Shown here piece after piece: positions 53,245-62,100 of a DNA stretch of 64,000 bases. The DNA is from Pseudomonas reinekei. GTDB lineage: Bacteria; Pseudomonadota; Gammaproteobacteria; Pseudomonadales; Pseudomonadaceae. The position numbers and the translations under genes are program-made. The stretch lies in contig NZ_MSTQ01000004.1 of the NCBI RefSeq assembly GCF_001945365.1, forward strand, positions 62,001-126,000, in the 5' to 3' direction. Position 1 is the first letter of the stretch. Each line of letters begins with the position of its first letter. Below the pieces are notes generated by a model. It saw only the letters and a list, made by a program, of their open reading frames with translations. It made no database searches and had not been told where the DNA came from.

Positions 53245-53760
53245 ATGCTGGCGTTACGCACCGAGCAATTGTATTTTCGGACCCTGGTAGAGTCTGATTG
53301 GCCGTTGTTTCTCAGGCTGCATACCGAACCCCAGACCATGCAATTCGTGTTCGGCGACATTGCTGAGGAACAAATTCGCAAAGGCTTCGACCACCGCCTG
53401 CCGGCGTGGACGCCGCAGTCCGAGCATTGGTTGTGCCTGGTGGTGATCCACGAGGCCAGCCAGCAGGAGCTCGGCGTCAGCGGTTTCCGCATTCTGTCGC
53501 CGGGCCATGCCGAGGTTGGCACGCTGCTGCTTCCGGAGTTTCAGGGAAAGGGCTTCGGCACCGAATCCCGCAAGGCGATCATCGACTACGCGGCGGCCAT
53601 CGGCCTCGAGTCGCTGGAGTCGACCGTCACCGACGGCAATATCGCCTCGTGCAAAGTGCTGGAGAAATGCGGTTTCGTGTTTGAACGCCGCGTGCCCCAG
53701 GCCTATCAGATTGGTGATCAATGGTTTGACGACCTCATCTATCAGCTTCGGCTCAGCTGA
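53245..53760 (+). CDS. GNAT family N-acetyltransferase (RimJ/RimL-like)
   Basis: A 171-residue acetyltransferase of the RimJ/RimL group. Family pieces are LRTEQLYFRTLVESDWPLFLRLHTEP, the acetyl-CoA loop LLPEFQGKGFGTESRKAIIDYA, and TVTDGNIASCKVLEKCGFVFE. The ATG at 53245 has GCGAGGAGCATTGG before it; an in-frame ATG at 53185 lacks such a site. Its TGA overlaps the ATG of the MFS gene by one base. Confidence 0.9.
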   Translation: MLALRTEQLYFRTLVESDWPLFLRLHTEPQTMQFVFGDIAEEQIRKGFDHRLPAWTPQSEHWLCLVVIHEASQQELGVSGFRILSPGHAEVGTLLLPEFQGKGFGTESRKAIIDYAAAIGLESLESTVTDGNIASCKVLEKCGFVFERRVPQAYQIGDQWFDDLIYQLRLS

Positions 53761-55004
53761 TGGGCCAGCGCCCTGTCACCAGCACCCTGGCCTCATTGCG
53801 CGCCCTGCCCGCCCCGACGCGCTGGCTGTTGATGGGGATCGGCCTGGCCCGCGTTGCCTCGTTCATGATCTGGCCGTTCATTGCGGTGGCGATGAACAAA
53901 CGGTTCGGCACGCCGATCACCGAGATCGGCGCGCAACTGGCCCTCGGCGCGGTGATTTCGATTGCCTTGTCGCCGCTCAGTGGTCTGTTGGGGGATCGCT
54001 TCAATTCGCGCAACCTGATGCTGTTCGGTTGCGCACTGTGCGCCAGCTGTTACCTGCTTATGGGCCTGTTGCCCGGGCAAACCAGCTATTTCGCGGCAAT
54101 CATCGGCATGGCGCTGTCCCAGAGCATTCTCGAGCCACTGTTGCGCATGCTGTTGAGCGATACGGCGGTCGATGATGCCCAGCGCACGTTCCTGTTCCAC
54201 ATCCGTTATTACGTGGTCAACTGCGCGGCGGCCATCGGCCCGCTGATCGGCCTGTGGTTTGCCAACCATCAAAGCGACGGCGTGTTCTGCGTTGCCGTGT
54301 GCGTCTATGCCTTACTGACCCTGACGATCATCAACGCCGACCGTGCGCGGTTGCGTAATCCGCACCTGACGAAAACCACTTCGCCAGCGCTGCGGGAAAT
54401 CTTGCGCGCGATACTCGGCAGCAAGTTGTTTTTATCGATCATCGTCGCCAACTTTTTCCTGGTGCTGGTCTACGCGCAGATCGATGAACCGCTGACCTTT
54501 TACCTGCTGCAATTGAGCGTCGATGACATCAACCACATCATCGCCATGATGAGTTTCACCAACGCCGCCGTGGTGCTGGTGGTGCACCTGCTTTTGATGA
54601 ATTGGCTGATTACCCTGGCCGACAAGACCGCCTACCTGATGGCGCTGGGCTGCCTGATGGTCGCCCACGCCCTGATAGCGCTGAACACCGGGGCCTGGTG
54701 GGCCGGCTGGCTGTTTGCCGTGGTCTTCGCAACGTTTGCCGAGATCATTGTGATGCCGCTGTTCGGCACCTTGATCGATCGCCTGGCGCCGCGGGGCATG
54801 CGCGGAAGTTTTATCGGGATTTCGATGTTGGCGGGGTTGGGTACAGCGCTGGCACCGTTGCTCGGTGCGGTGGTGATTGCGCATTTTGGTGGCGCGGTAT
54901 TGTTCTGGGGGTTGGCGTTAGCGTGCATTCCGATTGGCTTGTTGGGGTATCGGGTGTTGCGGGCTAGCCAGCCTGAGTTGGCGCCAGCGCCCTCCCCGGT
55001 TTGA
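53760..55004 (+). CDS. MFS transporter
   Basis: A 414-residue inner-membrane transporter with 12 predicted helices. The loop 2-3 motif is GDRFNSRNLMLFG, near residue 75. The layout is close to MdtH/YceL-type drug exporters. Translation is coupled to the upstream GNAT gene. It is convergent with the TauD gene of the natural-product cluster; because of the opposite strand it is not clearly part of that cluster, but an export role is possible. Confidence 0.9.
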   Translation: MGQRPVTSTLASLRALPAPTRWLLMGIGLARVASFMIWPFIAVAMNKRFGTPITEIGAQLALGAVISIALSPLSGLLGDRFNSRNLMLFGCALCASCYLLMGLLPGQTSYFAAIIGMALSQSILEPLLRMLLSDTAVDDAQRTFLFHIRYYVVNCAAAIGPLIGLWFANHQSDGVFCVAVCVYALLTLTIINADRARLRNPHLTKTTSPALREILRAILGSKLFLSIIVANFFLVLVYAQIDEPLTFYLLQLSVDDINHIIAMMSFTNAAVVLVVHLLLMNWLITLADKTAYLMALGCLMVAHALIALNTGAWWAGWLFAVVFATFAEIIVMPLFGTLIDRLAPRGMRGSFIGISMLAGLGTALAPLLGAVVIAHFGGAVLFWGLALACIPIGLLGYRVLRASQPELAPAPSPV

Positions 55005-55016
55005 TCGCTGCCCTTT

Positions 55017-55042
55017 ATGGGAACGAGCAAGCTCGCTCCCAT
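55017..55042. repeat. REP-type palindrome
   Basis: ATGGGAACGAGC / GCTCGCTCCCAT arms around a 2-base centre, between two convergent genes. This is the GGGAGC...GCTCCC type of extragenic palindrome common in Pseudomonas genomes. Confidence 0.75.
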
Positions 55043-55059
55043 GGGGCAATGGTCTGGGG

Positions 55060-55929
55060 TCAAGCCTTGGGTTGTTTGCCGAGGATCGTCACGCGCTCGC
55101 CGTAGCGCGAATGCGGGAAGTAATCCCAGACCGCGTGATGCTGGGTGCAGCGGTTGTCCCAGAACACTAGGGTGTTGGGCGCCCAGCGCACGCGACAGCT
55201 GAGGATCGGTTCCCGCGCGATCAGATCGAACAGCATGTTCAACAGGGTCTGGCTCTCGCCGCCAGACAGCTGGACGATGTGCGAGGTGAACCCGGAGTTC
55301 ACGAAGAGTGTCTTGCGCCCGGTTTCCGGGTGGCGAACCACCACCGGGTGCTCTGTCCTGGGCAGGTTGGCCGGTGGCTGGAAGCCTTTCCACGGAATCT
55401 CGCCGTCGTGGATCGCAGTCAATTCACCCAGGAACTGCTGCATTGCCGGCGACAGCATCTCCAGGGCCAGGTGCATGTTGGCAAACAGCGTATCGCCGCC
55501 CGTGCCGATGGCCGGGGTTTCCTTGACGTACAGCATCGAGCCCATGGACGGCTCCAGGTCCGCCGTGCCGTCGGTGTGCCAGGTTTCCCCGGCGACGAAC
55601 CGCGATTGCGCGCTGGCGCGGATTACAACCAGCTCCGGGTCATCGCCGTCGATGTCCTCCACCGGCAAGGACCGCAGTTCGCCGAACAGTCGGCCGAAGG
55701 CTTTGTGCTGCTCTACTGTCAGGTGCTGGTCGCGAAAGACCAACACGTGGTTTTCCAGAAAGGCCCTGCGCACTTCGGTGAGTTGCTCTTCGCTCAATGG
55801 TTGTGACAGGTCGATCCCGCCCACTTCGGCGCCGATGATCGGCGTGAGACGGTCCAGGGTAATGCTGTGGTAAGGCGCACGGGATTGCCCTGCAATGCAC
55901 TCGATCGCCTTCAATGCCAATTGATCCAT
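55060..55929 (-). CDS. TauD/TfdA family Fe(II)/2-oxoglutarate dioxygenase
   Basis: A 289-residue oxygenase. The iron triad is visible: HTDG near residue 115 (His, Asp), and the distal His in NRCTQHHAVWDYF. The 2-oxoglutarate Arg lies in HSRYGERVTI. The core opens with LTPIIGAEVGGIDLSQPLSEEQL, as in TauD. It follows mbtH by 56 bases in the NRPS-PKS operon, so it probably hydroxylates a peptide or amino-acid intermediate rather than taurine, which is inference from context. Confidence 0.9.
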   Translation of the reverse strand: MDQLALKAIECIAGQSRAPYHSITLDRLTPIIGAEVGGIDLSQPLSEEQLTEVRRAFLENHVLVFRDQHLTVEQHKAFGRLFGELRSLPVEDIDGDDPELVVIRASAQSRFVAGETWHTDGTADLEPSMGSMLYVKETPAIGTGGDTLFANMHLALEMLSPAMQQFLGELTAIHDGEIPWKGFQPPANLPRTEHPVVVRHPETGRKTLFVNSGFTSHIVQLSGGESQTLLNMLFDLIAREPILSCRVRWAPNTLVFWDNRCTQHHAVWDYFPHSRYGERVTILGKQPKA

Positions 55930-55985
55930 GTTCCCTCACCTTTTTATGTGTATGGCCAGTCACCAGACCCTGCGATTGACAGTGC

Positions 55986-56171
55986 TCAATGCTGAAGCGA
56001 AAGCGGTCGCATATCGGTCCAGTGTTCAGCGATGTAATCCAGGCAAGCCTGCCGCTCCCCGCGTTGCCCCACCACAGTCCAGCCCTTGGCCATCGGCTTG
56101 CCCACCGGCCACAGGGAGTACTGGCCTTCGTCGTTGCGGACTACCTCGAATTGCGGATTGTTGTCAGTCAT
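55986..56171 (-). CDS. MbtH-like protein
   Basis: A 61-residue NRPS helper that binds and activates adenylation domains. The signature NxExQxSLWPxxxxxPxGW reads NDEGQYSLWPVGKPMAKGW, followed by LDYIAEHWTDMRPLSL. Its ATG overlaps the NRPS stop by 8 bases, so the two are translated together. Confidence 0.95.
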   Translation of the reverse strand: MTDNNPQFEVVRNDEGQYSLWPVGKPMAKGWTVVGQRGERQACLDYIAEHWTDMRPLSLQH

Positions 56172-59100
56172 GCTGATTGCCCTCCTCGGGTTGAAAATCG
56201 GTGCTGATCATGTCGGCGATCATTCGCGCCCATTGGCCTGCGACGATGCCGTAGTGATCGGTGTCCAGCCGCTGCCAGCTCAGCATCTGCGGGAGTAAAT
56301 CCTGCCAGGTTTGTTTCAGGTCTTCGGCGTTCCAGGCATTGCCCACGCTATAGGGGTTGGCTTGTGCGGCAATGAACAGGCGCACGGATGTGGTCGCCAA
56401 CGCGGGTGGCTGGAAGGTCTGCATGCTGGCGATGTTGTGCTGGCAGCAACGGGTCAGGTGCTGCAAATAGGCTTGCCGGTCTTCAGGCAATGCCCGGTCA
56501 ATGGCGTCGGGCCAGCGCTGGGCAAACTCGCGCTGGAACACCTGCTCGATCGCCTGGGCGTCGATGCTCGCCAGTTCCACGCCGGCGTCCGGCGCGGGCG
56601 GGTCAATCAGGTACAGCAGCGGCTGCCTGAATCCGGATGGCGGTGCGAGGCTGCACATCGACTGTGCCACCCAGGCGCCGAACGACCACCCGGCCAGGCG
56701 CCAAGCGCTGCCGTTGGGTTCCCGGGCCTGAATAGCCTTCAAGTAAAGTGCCGCGCGCTCAGCCACGCCGATGTTCGGCAAGTGCGCAAGACGCAACACC
56801 GGATCGGCAATCACACACACGCCCAGATCAGGGTGCAGCGCCGACACCAGTGCCCGGTACGCCTGGACATCGCCGCCCACCGGGTGAATCAGGTACAGCC
56901 ACTCGCGCCCCGCGCCCGCGTGCCATTGATCAATCTGCACCGCATCGGCCCAGGTTTCCGGCACCGTTGACGTCGAACAGACCGCAGCAGCGTCCACCAA
57001 CGCCAGGATCTCTTGCAGGCTGACCTTGTGACTGAATTGCGAAAGCTGGAACACCACGCCGGTGGCCGCTTGCAACGCATCGATCAGGTCCAGCAAGGTC
57101 AGCGAGTCCGCCCCCAGTTCGTACAGCGAATCGTCTTCATCGAGGCTGCTGACGCCCAGCCATTTGCACAGGCACTCGTGCAGATGGCTGCGCAGGTCCA
57201 GCGCCTGCGGCGCATCCACCGGCGCCATCGCAGCGCCATGGCGAACCGGATAGAAACGCCGCGCAGTCACGATGTCGGTGGTCGAGATCAGCAGTTGTGG
57301 CAGTTGCGTCGCCATGGCCTGGTCGAACACCTGACAGCCCTCTTGCGCCGTCATGCCGACCGCCAGGTGATCCTGATGCGCGGCATCGACAGTGCCTTGG
57401 GTGGTGGCCATGCCGATGTCGCGCCAGATGTCCCAGTTGATGCCCAGGCGCACGCAGTCGCTGGCCGCGTTCGGGCGGTAATGGGCGAAGCCGTCGAGCA
57501 CGCCACTGGCGGCGGCGTAATCCATGTGCCCCGCGCCGCCGAACAGCGCAGACATCGACGAGCAATACAGCACAAACCCGGGGCTCATCGCTTCGATCAA
57601 CGCCTCGACCGCGAGCATGCCTCGGGTCTTGGACGCCATAGCCTCGCCCAGTTGCCGGGCGTCACGCTGGCGGATCAGGCTGCCGGCACCGACACCCGCG
57701 GCGTGAATCACTCCGGCAAAGCGGCCGTAACGACGTGTCAATTGTTCGACCACCCCGGACCAACCCGCCAGGTCGGCAATGTCGCCCCGCACAGGGTCGA
57801 CCCGTGCCCCATAGGCCGCCAGCGCTGCCGGTAATTCCCCCCCGCGTGACAGGACGACGATACGCCGTTGCGGCGCCTGCAGCAGGTGCTCGGCCAACGT
57901 GCGACCGATACCGCCCGTGCCGCCCAATATCAGGAACGTACCGTCCATGGGCAGCCTGTTCGCCAGCGCCGCGCTGGCCGGCAACGGACTGGCGAGCAGC
58001 CGGGGTTGCCACAGGTAACCGTCGCGAATCGCCATGCGCCGGGTCAAGGGCGCCGGGTCCGCGAGCAACGTCGCCAGTGCCTGCGCGTCCATGTGGGAAG
58101 TCGGCCAATCCAGCCAGTGACAGCGCACCGGGTATTCCTGGGGCACCACTTCGGTGATCCCGGCCAGCGCCGCCAGTTCGGGACGCATCACGTCACCGTC
58201 AACCGGACAGGCCTGCCACGACATCAGCCACAGCCGCAACGCCGTTGTCCGCGAGGTTTGCCCCCAGGCCTGCATCAAGGCGCTGACGGTGTCCAGACCG
58301 GCCCATTGCGCCGCCGCCAGGCTTTGCTCATTGACCGGTCCGGTCACCGACAGCGGTAACGCGTGCAGCCATTCGAGTTCGCCCAATGCAGGCACGGTCA
58401 GTTCATCGAGCAAGCGAGTCAACGCCGGGGTGTCCAGCGGGTCGAGCTGGAAACGATCCATGGCGTGTCGTTTGAAGCCATTGCCGGCGTATACCTGAAC
58501 CACCCGCTGATATACGCGGCTCAGGCCCTCCAGCAACGTTGCATCGAGCGCTTCGTTGCTGCAGATGACCAGCGTTTCACGGCGTTTGGCAGCTACAGCC
58601 GCGTTCAAGCGCCGCACACGTACCCACTGTCGTTGGTAGAACCAGTCGGCCAATGGTTGGCGCTCAATGACCTTGGTATTTTCGGGTTCAACTGCTGCCT
58701 GGAACCGGCAGGTCTCCAAATCGAAAGATGATGGCGACAAATTCCACGGCGGTGGCGCCGAACGCTGTGGCCAGTCGATGGTTGCACCGTCATACCATGC
58801 GTCTATCAGCGCCTGGGCTGGATGCCCATTGGCGTTCAATCGCACACCGGATGCGCTCACTTCCTTGATCAATGAAGTGTCCAGTTCCTCCCCCGCCCGA
58901 TACGCCATCGCCAGACGCCAACGCCGTTGACGACGCCCGGATTGCAGGTGACGCAGCACCGCCTCGTAATGCTCGGGAAATGCGTTCAGATACGCTTGAA
59001 TCACCTCGACATCGCGCAACAAAGCCGAACGACTGTGAGCCGACATCATCAGGCACGGCAGCACGTCCTCAGCCAAGGCCTGGTCCTGCTGCGCAGCCCC

Positions 59101-62100
59101 CACAATCACATGCGCATTCGTGCCTCCAATGCCAAAACTGCTGACCCCTGCCAAACGCCGCCGCCCTTCTGGCCAGGGCCGTGCTGTGGTCGGTACATAA
59201 AACGGCGAATTAACGAGGTCGATTTGCGGATTGACCCGGCCAAAACCGAGGTTCGGCGGCACCACGCCATGGAACACCGCGAGGCTCGCGCGAATCAACC
59301 CGACGACCCCGGCCGCCGCGCCCAAATGGCCAATCTGGCTTTTCACCGAGGCCAACGCACAACCGCCGGCCGGGGCATCGCCGAACGCCTTGCTCAACGC
59401 CGCGACCTCGACCGGGTCACCGAGCAACGTGCCGGTGCCGTGGGCTTCGATGTAACCGATATCGGCACCAGTCAGCCCGGCCTTGGCCAAGGCCTCGCGA
59501 ATCACCGCACTCTGCCCCGCGACCGAAGGCGCGGTGTAGCTCATTTTGTCGCGGCCATCGTTGTTCAGCGCCGAGGCTTCGAGCAAGGCATAAATCCGGT
59601 CGCCATCAGCGCGGGCGCGGGCCAATGGCTTAAGCACCACCACGCCATAACCACTGGCGCCGATGGTGCCGCTGGCATCGTCGCTGAACGGCCGACACAA
59701 GCCATCACTGGAAAAGATGTGCTGCGAACGATGGCGATAGCCGTCGGTCAGTGTCGGGTCGATCAGCACCCCGGCCGCCAGCATCACGTCGCTGTCGCCC
59801 TGACGCAGCATCGAACTGGCCAGGTGCACGCCAATCAGCGAACTGCCGCAGGCTGCCTGCACGCTCATGGCAGGGCCGGTGAGATTGAGGTGGTAGGCAG
59901 CTTTGGTCGCCAGGAAGTCCTTGTCGTGGTGCAGCGCCATCTGGAAACCGTCCGGCAAATCACCGTCGGCGGTCTCGCGCAGCATCTGTTGGAAGTACGT
60001 GGTTTCGCCACAACTGGCAATCAGGCCGATGCGCGGGCCGTCGGCAGACGGCGTGATCGCCGCGTGTTGCAACGCCTGCACACAGGCCATCAACAAATGC
60101 CGCTGTTGCGGATCCATCAATCGCGCTTCCTGACGGCTGATGCCGAAATACTCGGGGTCGAAATCCAGCATTCCGGCCAGTTGACTGCGAGCACCGACGC
60201 GCCCTTCAGCCGCCTCGAAATGCTCGATACCCAACGCTGCGCCCTGAACCATCGCCCAGAACTCATCGAGGTTCTGCGCCCCGGCTACATTGACCGCCAT
60301 GCCGATGATCGCCATCGGTTGCTGGCCGACATCGGCATGACGCACCCGCGCGGCCGGGGTCGATGGCGTGCTCGACAAGTGCGCCGCAAGGCTGCGCACT
60401 GTCACCTGCTCAAACAGATCGGCCATCGCCACGTCATGTGGCAGTTCCTGGTTGTAACGGGCGTGCAGGCGCATCAGGCCGAGGCTGGTGGCGCCCGCTT
60501 CGAAGAAGGTTTGATCGGGCTCGATTTCCCGGCCGATAACGGCGCTGAACAGCACACTCAATTGCTGCTCCAGCGGGCTCAACGCAGGGGCCGCAGGTGT
60601 CGAACGACGCCGTTCCATCGCCTCGCCCAACCCCCTTAGAGCCTTGCGATCAATTTTGCCACTGGGCGTACGTGGCCAGGCGTCGATCCGTCGATACGCG
60701 TCAATGCGCACGTGGGCCGGCAGTTGTCGGGCGACCTGACGATCCAGCGTCTGCGCCGTCGCCGGCTCGCCGTCCAGTTGCAGGTACGCAATCAGGCTCG
60801 GTGGATCAACCTGAACCGTCACTACCGCGTTGATCACTTGCGGCACCTGCATCAGCGCCGCTTCGATCTGCCCCAGTTCCAGGCGATGACCGCTGAGTTT
60901 GATTTGCTGGTCGTCGCGCCCCAGATAGTGCAGGCAACCTTCAGGGTCGGCCCAGGCGAGATCGCCGGTGCGATAGAACAACCGAGTGTCACCTTCGGCT
61001 TGCGGCAACTCGATAAACCGTGTCGCGTTCAACGCCGGGTCGGCGAGGTAGCAGCGGGAAATCATCGGTCCGGCCACCAGCAGGTAACCACGGCTACCGC
61101 TCGGTACCGGGCGGTCGTGCTCGTCGACCAACAGCAAACGGGCATTGCCGACGGCGTGGCCAATCGGTGCACGCAGCGGCCAGTCACGGGCCGTCGGCGG
61201 CAAGCGGTAAGCGCTGACCACGTGGGTTTCCGTGGGTCCGTAGTGGTTGAACAGCGTCGCCATCGGCAAACCACCGAACCAGGTTTTCAGCGCGTCGGTG
61301 CAGAGTAATTGCTCCCCCGCCGTGACCACTTCGCGCAACGCCGGCGGGTACGTCCCTTGGGCAACAGCGGTTTGCGCCAGATGCTGCAACGCCACGCAAG
61401 GCAAGTACAGGCGCTCGATCCGCGCTTCGACCAGGTACGCCAACAACGCTTGTGCATCCTGACGCCAGCGCGGCGTGATCAGGTGATAGGTGCCACCGCC
61501 GCACAAGGTTGCGAAAATCTCCTGAAACGACACATCGAACGACAACATGGAAAACTGCAAGGTCACCGACTTGGCCGGCAACTGGCCCTCGGTGCGCTGC
61601 CAGTGCAGCAGGTTGCACAGGGTGCGATCCGACACCTGCACCCCCTTGGGGGTGCCCGTGGAACCGGAGGTAAACAGCGTGTACAGCGCGCGTTCACCGG
61701 CATGATGGGCGCGTGCGAGCGCTTGGGATTCGGCCCTGAGGTCAACCCGATGCCGGGCAAGGCGCCTGGCATCGAGGTTTTCCAGTGCCGCTTCGGTCGT
61801 GGGGCTGAACAACAGACAATGCGGGTTCGCTTGTTCGAGTACCTGACGCTGTAAAGCCAGCGGATAACCGGGATCGAGCGGGACGGCGGTCAAGTTGAGT
61901 TTGGCCAGGGCCAGCAAGGCAACGATGTGCTCGACCGAGGCGTCGAGAAACAGCACCACATGCAGCGGTGTGTGGTCCTGAGTCGGCAGCGGCTGACGTT
62001 CGATCAAGGTCGCCGCCAAGGTGTTGGACAATGCATTCAGTTCGGCATAGCTCAAGCGCTGCTGGCCGGCCACCAGCGCGATAGCGTGCGGTGTGCAATG

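Noticed and set aside
55060..55929. Taurine dioxygenase tauD proper
   Set aside because: No tauABC genes, and it is tied by spacing and strand to an NRPS operon.
58927..60639. 570-residue plus-strand frame opposite the KS domain
   Set aside because: Antisense shadow produced by high GC; no start signal, and the opposite strand has clear ketosynthase motifs.
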